A stretch of DNA of 64,000 bases from positions 124,001-188,000 of the forward strand of contig NZ_WTYV01000005.1 of the NCBI RefSeq assembly GCF_009827655.1, in the 5' to 3' direction. The notes beneath the pieces are model-generated. The model was not told where the DNA came from. It saw nothing but the letters and a program-made list of their open reading frames with translations, and searched no databases. Origin of the DNA: Alteraurantiacibacter buctensis (GTDB lineage: Bacteria; Pseudomonadota; Alphaproteobacteria; Sphingomonadales; Sphingomonadaceae). The position numbers and the translations under genes were made by a program. This document shows positions 1 to 9,001 of the stretch, one piece after another (within the stretch, counting starts at the first letter, position 1; each line of letters starts with the position of its first letter).

Positions 1-899
1 TCGTCCGGGTGGAAGAAGTTGAGATGGCCGATGGCCGGCAGGTCCAGCGGCTTGCAGGCTGTATCCATGCGGCTCGGCCAGGCGAGGCATGAGGCGATGG
101 GCACGCGCATGTCGCTGGGGCCAAGCTGGGCCAGCGTGGAGCCATCGCGGTATTCTACCATCGAGTGGATCACGCTTTGCGGGTGGACCACGATCCTGAG
201 GCGATCCAGCCCCACGGGGAACAGGTGCCAGGCCTCGATCAGTTCCAGCCCCTTGTTGAACATGGTGGCGCTATCGATGGTGATCTTGGCGCCCATGTCC
301 CAGTTGGGATGCTTCAGCGCCTGTTCGCGGGTGGCTTTCGCCAGTTGCTCGGCGCTCCATTCGCGGAACGGGCCGCCGCTGGCGGTCAGCGTGATCCAGC
401 GCACATCGGCCATGTTCTGGCCGTGGAGGCACTGGAAGATGGCGTTGTGCTCGCTGTCGGTGGGCAGCAGGGTTGCGCCGTGGCGCTCGACCGCCTGCAT
501 CAGGATGTCGCCTGCGGATACGAGGGTTTCCTTGTTGGCGAGCGCAATGGTGCTGCCCTGCTCCACCGCCGCCATGACGGGGGCAAGACCGGCACAGCCG
601 ACGATGGCGGCCACAGTGACGTCAGCCCCGGCGGCGGCGGCTTCGCACAGGGCCTGCGGGCCGCCCATCGCCTTGATGGAGGTGCCGGACAGGGCATCGC
701 GCAAGTCCGCCAGGCAGGTCTCGTCCCCTACCACCGCCATGTCCGCGCCGAATTCGATGGCTAGCGCCGCCAGTTCCCTGGCCGAGCAGTTGGCGGTGAG
801 CGCCTTGACGCGCCACTTGTCACGTTCGCCCCGGATCAGGTCCAGCGTGGACGAGCCGATCGAGCCGGTGGCGCCGAGGATGGTAAGGCTGCGGGTCAT
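1..899 (-). CDS. dxr: 1-deoxy-D-xylulose 5-phosphate reductoisomerase (3' part outside window)
   Basis: Converts 1-deoxy-D-xylulose 5-phosphate to 2-C-methyl-D-erythritol 4-phosphate with NADPH, the committed step of the non-mevalonate isoprenoid pathway. The reverse strand from 899 reads MTRSLTILGATGSIGSSTLD, the N-terminal NADPH-binding loop (GATGSIG) of the family. Further in are ALANKETLVSAG and ASGGPFRE, the latter part of the substrate and metal pocket. About 299 of the usual 385 or so residues are present and the frame runs off the left edge. The start overlaps the cdsA stop (ATGA), so the two are translationally coupled. It is the last visible gene of the frr-uppS-cdsA-dxr run. Confidence 0.96.
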   Translation of the reverse strand, partial: MTRSLTILGATGSIGSSTLDLIRGERDKWRVKALTANCSARELAALAIEFGADMAVVGDETCLADLRDALSGTSIKAMGGPQALCEAAAAGADVTVAAIVGCAGLAPVMAAVEQGSTIALANKETLVSAGDILMQAVERHGATLLPTDSEHNAIFQCLHGQNMADVRWITLTASGGPFREWSAEQLAKATREQALKHPNWDMGAKITIDSATMFNKGLELIEAWHLFPVGLDRLRIVVHPQSVIHSMVEYRDGSTLAQLGPSDMRVPIASCLAWPSRMDTACKPLDLPAIGHLNFFHPD

Positions 900-1597
900 C
901 GCGCCAGCCAGTGGGGGAATATCACCAGCAGCGGCGCACCGAAGACGCAGGCGACCGCCAACAGGCCATCGATCCGGTCAAGCACACCGCCATGCCCCGG
1001 GATCAGGTTTGAACTGTCCTTCACGCCCGCCCGGCGCTTCAGCCAGCTTTCGAGGAAATCGCCCACCTGCGCCACTACCGCCACCGCGGCGCCAAAGGGC
1101 AGCAGTTCGAAAACCATCGGCAGCCCGGAAAAGTTGCGATACCCGGCGGCCGCGCCGCCCCAACCGAAGTAGGCCAGCAGGGCGATTGTTGCCCCGATCA
1201 CCCCGCCCAGCAGACCGCTCCAGGTCTTGGACGGGCTGATCGAAGGGGCAATCTTGGGTCCGCCGAAGGTGCGCCCGGCGGCATAGGCACCAATGTCCAC
1301 CAGCACCACCGTGCCAACTAGCAGCAGCATCAGGGCGACATTATTGATCCGCAACAGCACCCAGACGGCGAGGCCGACATAGGCCAGCGCCGCCAGCGAA
1401 CCGGCTACTCGCACAGCGCCGGATGGCGTTGCCCGCGAGATCAGCCTGACAAATTCCCACAGGGCGGCCAACGCCACGAGGATGATGAACAGGTCGAGCC
1501 AGACGCCTCCCGCCCACAGCGCCCCGCCGGCCACGGCCAGCATGACCACGGCACTGGCCGTACGCACCGGCAGGTCGCTGTTCTTACCGTCCGCCAT
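896..1597 (-). CDS. cdsA: Phosphatidate cytidylyltransferase (CDP-diacylglycerol synthase)
   Basis: Integral inner-membrane enzyme making CDP-diacylglycerol from phosphatidate and CTP, the precursor of all phospholipids here. It feeds the pssA product at 9.5 kb. The protein (about 233 aa from MADGKNSDLP) is mostly hydrophobic helices. Near the C-terminus it carries the family signature in order: SWLKRRAGVKDSSN, then PGHGGVLDRIDG. A longer in-frame ATG exists at 1693, but it adds a Cys/Arg-rich stretch lying inside uppS. I chose 1597, which overlaps the uppS 3' end by 14 nt. Its own 3' end overlaps the dxr start. Confidence 0.95.
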   Translation of the reverse strand: MADGKNSDLPVRTASAVVMLAVAGGALWAGGVWLDLFIILVALAALWEFVRLISRATPSGAVRVAGSLAALAYVGLAVWVLLRINNVALMLLLVGTVVLVDIGAYAAGRTFGGPKIAPSISPSKTWSGLLGGVIGATIALLAYFGWGGAAAGYRNFSGLPMVFELLPFGAAVAVVAQVGDFLESWLKRRAGVKDSSNLIPGHGGVLDRIDGLLAVACVFGAPLLVIFPHWLAR

Positions 1598-2264
1598 AAC
1601 GCCGTTCCCTTCGGGCAAATTCTTCGCAAGCTGCGGTGAGGTGCTCTTCGCCGAAATCGGGCCACAGCACATCCGTGAACAGCATCTCGGCATAGGCGGC
1701 CTGCCACAGCAGGAAGTTGCTCAGCCGCACCTCACCCGAAGTGCGGATCAGCAGGTCGAGCGGCGGCAGGTCGGCGGTGTCGAGGTGCGCTTCGATGGTG
1801 GCCATCGTCACCTCGCCCTCCGCCGCGGCAGCCGCCGCCGCGCGGGCGATTTCCTGCTGCGCGCCATAGTTCAGCGCCACGGCCAGCGTGCGGGTGCCGC
1901 CAGCGGTGCGCTCCAGCGCCAGGTCCAGCTTAGCGACAATGTCAGGCTCGAACTTGCGCCAGTCACCGATCAGCTTCAGCCGGATGCCTTCGGCCACCAT
2001 GCGATCCAGGTTCGCATCGATGAAGTGGCGCATCAGCTTCATCAGGTCGGCAATCTCCTCCTCCTCGCGCTTCCAGTTCTCGGACGAGAAGGCGTAGATC
2101 GTCAGGCACTCGATCCCCAGCTTGCCGCAGGCGTCCACCGTGCGGCGCACGGCCTCGCCGCCCTCGCGATGCCCCAGGGCGCGGGGCAGGTGGCGCTTCT
2201 TGGCCCAGCGACCGTTGCCATCCATGATGATGGCAATGTGGCGGGGGACGGCAGGATCGGTCAT
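1584..2264 (-). CDS. uppS: Isoprenyl transferase (undecaprenyl diphosphate synthase)
   Basis: Cis-prenyltransferase that builds undecaprenyl diphosphate, the lipid carrier for peptidoglycan and polysaccharide units. 226 aa, normal length. The N-terminus has HIAIIMDGNGRWAK with the catalytic Asp at residue 15. AFSSENWKR follows, and the C-terminal half has DLLIRTSGEVRLSNFLLWQ, all hallmark segments of the family. It sits between frr (15 nt upstream) and cdsA (overlapping), the usual alphaproteobacterial order, so it is probably co-transcribed with them. Confidence 0.97.
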   Translation of the reverse strand: MTDPAVPRHIAIIMDGNGRWAKKRHLPRALGHREGGEAVRRTVDACGKLGIECLTIYAFSSENWKREEEEIADLMKLMRHFIDANLDRMVAEGIRLKLIGDWRKFEPDIVAKLDLALERTAGGTRTLAVALNYGAQQEIARAAAAAAAEGEVTMATIEAHLDTADLPPLDLLIRTSGEVRLSNFLLWQAAYAEMLFTDVLWPDFGEEHLTAACEEFARRERRYGGR

Positions 2265-2279
2265 GCGGAAAATCCACCC

Positions 2280-2837
2280 TTACTGGGTGAGGATTTCCTT
2301 TTCCTTGGCCGCGGCCGCGGCATCGGTTTCGGCCACGTACTTGTCGGTCAGCTTCTGGACTTCCTCTTCCTTGCGCTTGCGGTCGTCCTCGCTGATTTCC
2401 TTCTTCTTCTCGTCTTCCTTCAGCGCCTCCATCGCGTCGCGGCGCACGTTGCGGATGGCGATCTTGGCCCCTTCGGCATACTTGCCGGCGAGCTTCGCCA
2501 GTTCCTTGCGGCGTTCCTGCGTCAGGTCGGGCAGCGGCAGGCGCAGGGTCTGGCCATCGATCATGGGGTTGAGGCCCAGGTTGGCGTGGGCAATGCCCTT
2601 TTCCACCGCGATCAGGTTGCTGCGGTCCCACACCTGCACGCTGAGCATCCGCGGCTCCGGCGCGGAAACGGTGGCCACCTGGTTGAGCGGCATCATCGCG
2701 CCATAGACCTCGACCATCACCGGATCGAGCAGCGCGGTGTTGGCGCGGCCCGTGCGCAGGCCGCCCAGGTCACCCTTCAGGCTTTCCACCGCGCCTGCCA
2801 TGCGGCGTTCCACATCGGCCTTGTCATACTTCGGCAT
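2280..2837 (-). CDS. frr: Ribosome-recycling factor
   Basis: Works with EF-G to split the post-termination ribosome. 185 aa, the standard size, beginning MPKYDKADVERRMAGAVESL. It contains GLRTGRANTALLDPVMVEVYG, ALDVM-type and NLGLNPMIDG segments typical of RRF. The C-terminal half is a highly charged long helix rich in K and E. The gene lies 4 nt after the pyrH stop in the same direction, a very tight operon junction. Confidence 0.97.
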   Translation of the reverse strand: MPKYDKADVERRMAGAVESLKGDLGGLRTGRANTALLDPVMVEVYGAMMPLNQVATVSAPEPRMLSVQVWDRSNLIAVEKGIAHANLGLNPMIDGQTLRLPLPDLTQERRKELAKLAGKYAEGAKIAIRNVRRDAMEALKEDEKKKEISEDDRKRKEEEVQKLTDKYVAETDAAAAAKEKEILTQ

Positions 2838-2841
2838 AGTC

Positions 2842-3561
2842 TCAGTCCTTCTGTACCACGGTCTGCACGCCCTCGCCCGCCAGCACGCGCGCCAGATTGC
2901 CCTTTTCGCGGATCGAGAAGACCACGATGGGGATGGCGTTATCGCGGCACAGGGCCACGGCGGACGCGTCCATAACCTTCAGATTGTCTGCCAGCACCCT
3001 GTCATAGCTGACCGTTTCAAAACGCTTTGCGGCAGCGTTTTTCTTGGGATCGCTGTCATAGACCCCGTCCACGCTGGTGCCCTTGTACAGGGCATCGCAT
3101 TTCATCTCGGCCGCCCGCAGCGCTGCGCCGGAATCGGTGGTGAAATAGGGCGCGCCCACGCCGGCGGCAAAGATCACCACGCGGCCCTTTTCCAGGTGCC
3201 GTTCGGCCCGGCGGCGGATCACCGGCTCACACACCTTGTCCATCTCGATCGCGCTCTGCACGCGGGTGGGCACGCCAAGCTGCTCCAGCGCGTTCTGCAT
3301 GGCGAGAGCATTCATCACCGTCGCCAGCATGCCCATGTAATCGGCTTGCGCCCGGTCCATGCCCTTGGCTGCCCCGGCCATGCCGCGGAAGATATTGCCG
3401 CCGCCGATAACCAGGCACAGTTCCAGGCCCGTATCCTTGGCCGCCTTCACCTCTGCCGCCAGCTCCGCCACAAAGGCGGGATCGATCCCGAACTGCTGGT
3501 CACCCATCAGCACCTCGCCCGACAATTTCAGGAGAATACGCTTGGGTTTCGGCAGGGACAT
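2842..3561 (-). CDS. pyrH: UMP kinase
   Basis: Phosphorylates UMP to UDP in pyrimidine nucleotide synthesis; bacterial hexameric type of the amino-acid kinase fold. I start it at 3561 ([20 protein letters not shown]), giving 239 aa, the family length. The open frame extends 122 codons further upstream but only as low-quality Pro/Arg/His-rich sequence. Visible motifs are [29 protein letters not shown] and [16 protein letters not shown]. It is first in the visible pyrH-frr-uppS-cdsA-dxr run. In many relatives tsf lies directly upstream, but here an insertion separates them. Confidence 0.96.
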   Translation of the reverse strand: MSLPKPKRILLKLSGEVLMGDQQFGIDPAFVAELAAEVKAAKDTGLELCLVIGGGNIFRGMAGAAKGMDRAQADYMGMLATVMNALAMQNALEQLGVPTRVQSAIEMDKVCEPVIRRRAERHLEKGRVVIFAAGVGAPYFTTDSGAALRAAEMKCDALYKGTSVDGVYDSDPKKNAAAKRFETVSYDRVLADNLKVMDASAVALCRDNAIPIVVFSIREKGNLARVLAGEGVQTVVQKD

Positions 3562-3738
3562 CTGGCGCGGGCTCTTTCGGCTGGGGCTGGTGTGGCCGCC
3601 CTTATAGTGACCCCGCCCGATGTGCCAAGGGGTTGAGGCAGGTTGTCGGCAGGGGCAAAGCGGGCTGCGGCGCCCCGCTGGACTTGCCGTTCGGGGATTC
3701 TTAAGCTGATGCCAGCAGCACGGACAGGGGCGGTCTTG

Positions 3739-4587
3739 ATGAAACAGATGATGCGGCGCGCAGGCGTCGCCATTTTCCGCTGGCTGCCGCTGGGGCACGA
3801 AGGCCGCCGCCGCGTGCGCAAGGCGCTGCTGGCCGTGATGGGCGGCCCGCGCCGGCCGTTCGTGATGGACTGGCGCGGCTTTCGCGTACAGATCGATCCC
3901 GGCCAGGCGATCGACATGCGGCTGCATTTCACCGGCGATTACGAGCCAGCCACCCTCGCCGCCATCAAGCGGCTGGCGTACCCCGGCAGCACGGCGATCG
4001 ACGTGGGCGCGAACGTGGGCCTTGTTTCATTATGGCTTACGCGCTGCGTGGGGCCGGCTGGGCGGGTGATCGCGGTAGAGCCATCCGCCTGGGCCTGCGA
4101 GCGGCTGGCCGACAATGCCGCCCTGTCCGGCGTGACCATGATCGAGACGATCCGCGCCGCTGTGGCCGACCGGCCGGGCGAGGCCGTGCTGGACGTGATC
4201 AACGGCTACAACCTCGACAACACCCGCTCGCGCCGCACCGAGACGGTGACCTGCGTGACCGTGGACCAGCTTGTGGCCGAGCGCGGGATCACCAACTTGT
4301 CCCTGCTGAAGGTCGATACCGACGGGTTCGAGATGGACGTGTTCCGCGGGGCGCAGACCGTGCTCTCCACGATCCGGCCGGACATCGTGTTCGAATACGG
4401 TCCCGATCACCTGCGCCGCTATTCGCGGGCCGAGCCGGAGGCCCTGATCGCCCTGCTGCGCGGGCATGGCTATGCCGTACTCGATGAGCACATGCAGCCG
4501 CTGGACCCGGCGGACCTGCGGCTGAAGTTCGGCGAAACTGCCAATCTTGTGGCCCGGCCGGAAGAACGGCTGGCAAGCGTCGGCTAG
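3739..4587 (+). CDS. FkbM family methyltransferase
   Basis: Predicted SAM-dependent methyltransferase of the FkbM family; substrate unknown, and family members commonly methylate sugars or polyketides. About 282 aa from [12 protein letters not shown] motif I is [15 protein letters not shown], followed by [14 protein letters not shown]. The family's later block is [19 protein letters not shown]. Longer in-frame starts exist at 3709 and 3643. I chose 3739 because a G-rich Shine-Dalgarno-like stretch (CAGGGG) lies ahead of it. It stands alone on the plus strand inside the split tsf/pyrH cluster and converges on the next gene. Confidence 0.85.
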   Translation: MKQMMRRAGVAIFRWLPLGHEGRRRVRKALLAVMGGPRRPFVMDWRGFRVQIDPGQAIDMRLHFTGDYEPATLAAIKRLAYPGSTAIDVGANVGLVSLWLTRCVGPAGRVIAVEPSAWACERLADNAALSGVTMIETIRAAVADRPGEAVLDVINGYNLDNTRSRRTETVTCVTVDQLVAERGITNLSLLKVDTDGFEMDVFRGAQTVLSTIRPDIVFEYGPDHLRRYSRAEPEALIALLRGHGYAVLDEHMQPLDPADLRLKFGETANLVARPEERLASVG

Positions 4588-4602
4588 CCGCAAAGTCGGT
4601 CA

Positions 4603-6306
4603 TCAGTTGGCGGCTGCTGCCGTCCCGCCATAGGCCAGCCACTGCTCCATTCGTGCCTTTACCACCGGCGCCAATGGCATCCGCTCCAGCACCTCGTCCG
4701 GTCCCGCGATCCAGCCGCCGGCACGATTGCGAATCCTGTCGAGCGCCACTTCGGCCGCCCGCCGCCTGCCCGTCCGCCGTGCATGGGCTGCCTCGAGCAG
4801 GGCCAGTGCGGGCTGGTCATCCAGGTAGAAGCGCAGGTTGGACAGATGCCGGCCGGCCTCAGCCACATCGTCATCCATCATGGCGGCCACGAAAAAGCCG
4901 GCGTGCTCCCATGGCAGGTTGACTTCCGGATCCTGCTCCAGCCCGGCCAGCACTTCCTTGCCCTGCGGATCGTTCCAGAATGCCAGCCAGGTTCCGGCCA
5001 TGCCGGCGATCACCCGGTTGCCGGGTGCGGCATCCAGCGCTGCGCGTGCCGATTGCCGCACCTCGGCGTCCATCCCCAGGAACGAATAGGTCCGCATCTC
5101 GCCCACGTAGAGCATCGCGCTTTCGGGGTTGCGGGCCAGGGCGTGATGGATCACGTCCAGCGCCTCCTGCAATTCGGCCTGCCGACGGTCATCGCCCAGC
5201 GTCGTCAGCGAGGCATCGACCATCGTCCAGTTGCGCAGGAAACCCGCCACCCGGCTGTCCTCGTCCGCTGCATACCAGTCGCGCGCGCAACGCTGCAGAT
5301 CGCTGTCCGACCGCGAGGAGTAGGACATGACCGACCCGGTGAAGCGCAGCCAGCAGCCATAGGGTGTCCACGGTTCCAGCCCCTTGCGCCGCCCGAACCT
5401 GGCCAGGGCCCCGCCGGGCGCGGCAATGGCCGCTGCGGCCATGCGGGCGTTGCGGAACGGATCGCCCGGTGCGGCAGCCGGATATTGCCGCGTCCACACG
5501 ACCCGCTGGCTGGCGGTTTCGATCAGCGACAGGGTGTCGAACCCGGCTTCGCCGGAACGATCGGCATCCAGCCTGATTTCGTAGTCCGCGCGCACCCTGC
5601 CCGGCTCCATCTGCCGGAAGCCGAAGTATTCTGCCAAGGTTGTCCGCAGCACGTTGCCGAAGGCGTCCAGTTCGGGCCTCTCTGGCGGAGCCACACCGCC
5701 CTTCTTGTCGGTGCCGATGACGACCAGCGTGGGAAAATCGGTCTGGGTCCAGCGGCCCTTGTCTCGCCAATCCATGTAATAGGCCGCGCCGGCAGCCAGC
5801 GCGGCAAGGACCAGCCCGGCCAGCGCCAGACGCAGCACACGCTTGCGCCCGGGTGCTTCCGCCTGGAGCGGCGCAGGCGCGGGAGGGGCTCCTTCGGGCT
5901 CACCTTCCGGCGCTTCGCCGGCCTCGCCCTTCTCGCGGATCTGCACCGTGTAGGACCGGGTATCGACGTAGATCTCGTCCTGATCCGGATGGTCGGCGTA
6001 GTAGCTGGCCAGGGCCCTGCGCAGCCGGGCCACCGCAACGCGCGCATAGGTATCGGCATCGGCACCGTCATCCTCGGCGCGGCCCAGCGCTTCGGTGGCG
6101 ATACGATAGGATTTGACCGGCACGCCTTCCAGCGACCGCTCGATCAGATATCGCAGCAGGCGCGACATTACCGGCGCCCGCCGGAACGCCTTGTCTTGCA
6201 GGACCCTTTCGGCGGCTGCACGCAATTCGGCAGCCTTCTCGGAAAGGGGAGCGACTTGAGCCACGAGTGCCCTCCCGATTGTGTTCTCGCGCCGTACTGT
6301 CAGCAT
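4603..6306 (-). CDS. Membrane protein with N-terminal regulator-like domain and large C-terminal region
   Basis: About 567 aa; no specific function recognised. The N-terminal cytoplasmic segment (about residues 30-125) reads like the winged-helix-like domain seen in alphaproteobacterial proteins that couple such a domain to TolB/TPR/cyclase-like regions: SRLLRYLIERSLEG, VAVARLRRALASYYA and IYVDTRSYTVQI. A Pro/Ala/Glu-rich linker leads to one membrane helix (about 157-178, LALAGLVLAALAAGAAYY). About 380 residues follow, presumably periplasmic, with helical alternation suggesting TPR-like packing in the last third. That makes it a possible one-component membrane regulator. An upstream GTG at 6318 could also be the start. 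Confidence 0.7.
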   Translation of the reverse strand: MLTVRRENTIGRALVAQVAPLSEKAAELRAAAERVLQDKAFRRAPVMSRLLRYLIERSLEGVPVKSYRIATEALGRAEDDGADADTYARVAVARLRRALASYYADHPDQDEIYVDTRSYTVQIREKGEAGEAPEGEPEGAPPAPAPLQAEAPGRKRVLRLALAGLVLAALAAGAAYYMDWRDKGRWTQTDFPTLVVIGTDKKGGVAPPERPELDAFGNVLRTTLAEYFGFRQMEPGRVRADYEIRLDADRSGEAGFDTLSLIETASQRVVWTRQYPAAAPGDPFRNARMAAAAIAAPGGALARFGRRKGLEPWTPYGCWLRFTGSVMSYSSRSDSDLQRCARDWYAADEDSRVAGFLRNWTMVDASLTTLGDDRRQAELQEALDVIHHALARNPESAMLYVGEMRTYSFLGMDAEVRQSARAALDAAPGNRVIAGMAGTWLAFWNDPQGKEVLAGLEQDPEVNLPWEHAGFFVAAMMDDDVAEAGRHLSNLRFYLDDQPALALLEAAHARRTGRRRAAEVALDRIRNRAGGWIAGPDEVLERMPLAPVVKARMEQWLAYGGTAAAAN

Positions 6307-6747
6307 CCGCTGCCGCACCCCTGGGGTGCAAGCGAAGGCTGTCCGTCAGCAGGCCAATGCGGATAAAGGGGCCAGCACGTCAAGCCAAGCACTTGATTTG
6401 GAACGGCGGCCACAATCACCGGGGGCAACGGGATTATCGCGCTTTGTCAGTCCTGAACGTGGTTAATTACGGATGTGCTCGATACTGTATCATGGTGAAA
6501 TGGTTAAAGGCAGACACCGTGACATACTTCCGCTGGCTCGCCTCAGGCCCGACAATGCGGACTGGGAGGGTCGCCCCATGGCTGGACCGCGCGGCGCTGT
6601 CGCGGGGTCAGGCTGGATCGATCCTGCCGTTGTTGCTTGCGGCCATCGCGGGGGATCGATGACGCATTCATTCCCATCTCCCATGCGGTGTGGCGGCCCC
6701 GCCAGCGCACCACACATCGGAAGGGCCGTGATTTGAAAAGTTTCAAA
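6307..6747. other. Gene-poor stretch between the membrane regulator and a small ORF
   Basis: About 440 bp with no convincing gene. It is noticeably more A+T-rich around 6390-6520, so it probably carries promoters for the flanking genes. One plus-strand frame reads ALSRGQAGSILPLLLAAIAG near 6590-6655. That resembles the N-terminal segment of TadE/TadG-type pilus proteins but stops at once, so at most it is a remnant. Confidence 0.4.
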
Positions 6748-6918
6748 ATGATGGCGGCAGTCACGCCCAGGCCGAGTGCCGAGCTTGTCAGGCTGGGGAC
6801 GCTGGAAGAGGTGCTCAATTCGCAGGCCTCGCCCGCGCTGAAGGCCGCCTGTGTCGAAATGGGCATCGAGGCGGCAGCGCGCCGCAGGAAGCCCCTGGCG
6901 GACGACCAGCAGGGCTAG
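6748..6918 (+). CDS. Hypothetical small protein (56 aa)
   Basis: Short open frame beginning MMAAVTPRPSAELVRLGTLE and ending in a basic tail (RRRKPLADDQQG). Composition is helical and protein-like, with normal high third-position G+C. No family recognised, and the Shine-Dalgarno match is poor because the region before the ATG is A/T-rich (TTGAAAAGTTTCAAA). It could be a small conserved protein or chance. Confidence 0.35.
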   Translation: MMAAVTPRPSAELVRLGTLEEVLNSQASPALKAACVEMGIEAAARRRKPLADDQQG

Positions 6919-6955
6919 CCTTCCAAGGCCCCGGCCAGACACAGATTGTGCTGTC

Positions 6956-7093
6956 CTACAGATCGGCAATCGTGCCAGGGCCGTGCCGCTCTTTGACCCT
7001 GTAATCCGCCAGCGCCTTCACCGCCACGGCCCCGGCCGACCGCGAAGGGCCCGCGCGCCCCTTTGGAACGGCCCCGTGCGGTCTGTATTTCAT
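6956..7093 (-). CDS. Possible small basic protein (45 aa)
   Basis: Reverse-strand frame from an ATG at 7093 to a TAG at 6956, reading MKYRPHGAVPKGRAGP and ending VKERHGPGTIADL. A GGGG run lies about 10 nt upstream. The peptide is strongly basic. It is co-directional with tsf but beyond the tsf terminator. Open frames of this length arise by chance in high-G+C DNA, so the call is tentative. Confidence 0.22.
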   Translation of the reverse strand: MKYRPHGAVPKGRAGPSRSAGAVAVKALADYRVKERHGPGTIADL

Positions 7094-7132
7094 CAACAAG
7101 CCCCGGCCTAAACCTGCCGGGCGCCAAACGAA

Positions 7133-7164
7133 ACGGGCGGAGCGACCAGTGCCGCCCCGCCCGT
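7133..7164 (-). terminator. Putative terminator after tsf
   Basis: Inverted repeat ACGGGCGG / CCGCCCGT (7133-7140 and 7157-7164) with a 16-nt loop. On the minus strand it lies 35 nt past the tsf stop and is followed by TTCGTTTGG. An alternative internal pairing (GGGCGG/CCGCCC) would give a tighter hairpin. The T-run is modest. Confidence 0.55.
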
Positions 7165-7198
7165 CCTAATGTCGCGAATGTCGCGTTGAAGGCCGGGC

Positions 7199-8125
7199 TC
7201 AGCCCTTGACCGCCGCAGCCACTTCGGCGGCGAAGTCGGTCACTTCCTTCTCGATGCCCTCGCCCAGCTGGAAGCGGACATAGTCCTTCAGCACGATCGG
7301 CGTGCCTGCTTCCTTGCCAGCCTTGGCCACCACTTCCGCGATGGGCGTCTTGTTGTCCATCACGAAGACCTGGCTGAGCAGCGCGTTTTCCTTGGCGAAC
7401 TTGGCAATCGCGCCATCGACCATCTTGGCCTGCACCTCGGCCGGCTTGCCGCTTTCGGCAGCCTTTTCGGCGGCGATCTTGCGCTCGCGCTCGATCACGT
7501 CGGCATCCAGGCCCGAGGCGTCCAGCGCCATTGGGAAGGCGGCGGCAATGTGCATGGCCAGCTGCTTGCCCAGCGGCTCGAGGACGTCGGCACCCGCGGC
7601 CGATTCCAGCGCCACGAGAACGCCGATCTTGCCCAGGTTGGGAGCGGCGGCGTTGTGCATGTAGGGGACCACCAGGCCCTGCTCGACCTGCACGGTCTTC
7701 ATGCGGCGCACCTGCTGGTTCTCGCCGATGGTGGCCACGTTGTTGGTCAGCTTGTCGGACACGGTGCCACCATCGGGATAGGCAGCCGCCTTCAGCGCTT
7801 CGACATCATCGTCCGACTGGCCCAGGGCAACCTGGGTGGTCTTGCGCACGAAGTCCTGGAACTGGTCGTTCTTGGCCACGAAGTCGGTCTCGGAGTTCAC
7901 TTCCACGGCCACGCCGCGGGTGCCTTCCACTGCCACGCCCACCAGCCCTTCGGCGGCGGTACGGCTGGACTTCTTCTGCACGGCGGCCAGGCCCTTGGCG
8001 CGCAGCAGGTCGACCGCGGCCTCGATGTCGCCGTTGGCTTCCTCGAGCGCCTTCTTGGCATCCATCATGCCCGCGCCGGTCTTCTCGCGCAGGTTCTTCA
8101 CATCAGCGGCAGTAAAAGCAGCCAT
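7199..8125 (-). CDS. tsf: Translation elongation factor Ts
   Basis: Guanine-nucleotide exchange factor that regenerates EF-Tu-GTP. 308 aa, normal size. The N-terminal UBA-like domain has [21 protein letters not shown]. The EF-Tu contact region follows with [16 protein letters not shown], the most conserved stretch in the family. The coiled-coil/C-terminal module ends [14 protein letters not shown]. It follows rpsB by 87 nt with a strong hairpin in the gap, consistent with a shared transcript and partial read-through. Confidence 0.98.
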   Translation of the reverse strand: MAAFTAADVKNLREKTGAGMMDAKKALEEANGDIEAAVDLLRAKGLAAVQKKSSRTAAEGLVGVAVEGTRGVAVEVNSETDFVAKNDQFQDFVRKTTQVALGQSDDDVEALKAAAYPDGGTVSDKLTNNVATIGENQQVRRMKTVQVEQGLVVPYMHNAAAPNLGKIGVLVALESAAGADVLEPLGKQLAMHIAAAFPMALDASGLDADVIERERKIAAEKAAESGKPAEVQAKMVDGAIAKFAKENALLSQVFVMDNKTPIAEVVAKAGKEAGTPIVLKDYVRFQLGEGIEKEVTDFAAEVAAAVKG

Positions 8126-8152
8126 CTGTCTGGTCCTTCTTGGTAAAATGGG

Positions 8153-8189
8153 GCGCGCCGGAACCTCCCGATGGAGAGGCCCGGCGCGC
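8153..8189 (-). promoter_or_regulatory. Strong rpsB-tsf intergenic hairpin (possible attenuator)
   Basis: GCGCGCCGG (8153-8161) and CCGGCGCGC (8181-8189) form a perfect 9-bp stem. An inner CCTC/GAGG pairing extends it. In the minus-strand transcript it lies between the rpsB stop and the tsf start and is followed by CCCCATTTTACC. The weak T-run suggests an attenuator or an mRNA-stability element rather than a full terminator. Confidence 0.6.
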
Positions 8190-8212
8190 GAAAATACGGT
8201 ACCGGGGCCGTG

Positions 8213-9001
8213 TTACTCGGCGGTGGCGGTTTCCTCGGCGGCAGGCTCTTCCACCAGCGCCGGCTCGTCCAGCGGGGCTTCCAGCGCGCCGACGTCGGCA
8301 CCGCTGTCGGCCACGGCACCCTGGCGGCCCTGGCTGGCAGCCTGGCCGATGGCTTCGCAATAGAGACGCACGGCGCGGGCCGCGTCATCGTTGCCCGGGA
8401 TCGGGAAGGCGATGCCGCTGGGATCCACGTTGGTATCCAGGATCGCGATCACCGGGATGCCGAGCACGTTGGCTTCCTTGATCGCCAGCTCTTCCTTGTT
8501 GGCGTCGATCACGAACATCACGTCCGGAATGCCGCCCATGTCGCGAATGCCGCCCAGCGACAGCTCCAGCTTGTCACGCTCGCGGGTGAGCTGCAGCACT
8601 TCCTTCTTGGTGAGACCGTGCATGGTGCCGCTCAGCTGCTCCTCAAGAGCCTTGAGGCGCTTGATCGACTGGCTGATGGTCTTCCAGTTGGTGAGCATGC
8701 CGCCCAGCCAGCGGTGGTTGACGAAGTGCTGGCCGCACTGGCGGGCGACCTGGGCGATCGGCTCCTGCGCCTGGCGCTTGGTGCCCACGAACAGCACCTT
8801 GCCGCCCTGGCGCACGGTGGCGGCCACGAAGTCCAGCGCGCGGGCGAACAGCGGCACGGTCTGCGACAGGTCGATGATGTGCACACCGTTGCGGGCGCCG
8901 AAGATATACGGCTTCATCCGCGGGTTCCAGCGGTGGGTCTGGTGGCCGAAGTGCGCGCCGGCCTCGATCAATTGGTGCATGGTGACGGTAGGGACCGCCA
9001 T
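8213..9001 (-). CDS. rpsB: 30S ribosomal protein S2
   Basis: Component of the small ribosomal subunit. 262 aa beginning [20 protein letters not shown], with the family blocks [41 protein letters not shown] and [17 protein letters not shown] 30-residue acidic/Ala-rich tail (ending [11 protein letters not shown]) is normal for this lineage. The Shine-Dalgarno GGAAAGGAATTACTT precedes the ATG. Its leader of more than 200 nt extends toward the plus-strand SOS-like promoter. Confidence 0.98.
   Translation of the reverse strand: MAVPTVTMHQLIEAGAHFGHQTHRWNPRMKPYIFGARNGVHIIDLSQTVPLFARALDFVAATVRQGGKVLFVGTKRQAQEPIAQVARQCGQHFVNHRWLGGMLTNWKTISQSIKRLKALEEQLSGTMHGLTKKEVLQLTRERDKLELSLGGIRDMGGIPDVMFVIDANKEELAIKEANVLGIPVIAILDTNVDPSGIAFPIPGNDDAARAVRLYCEAIGQAASQGRQGAVADSGADVGALEAPLDEPALVEEPAAEETATAE

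Noticed and set aside
19-1239. Long plus-strand open frame (about 400 codons) across dxr and cdsA
   Set aside because: It is a shadow: the translation is Ser/Arg/Pro-rich with no motif, while the minus strand gives clear DXR and CdsA motifs.
6473-6736. Plus-strand frame of about 87 codons in the gene-poor stretch
   Set aside because: No motif, poor Shine-Dalgarno, and composition not protein-like.
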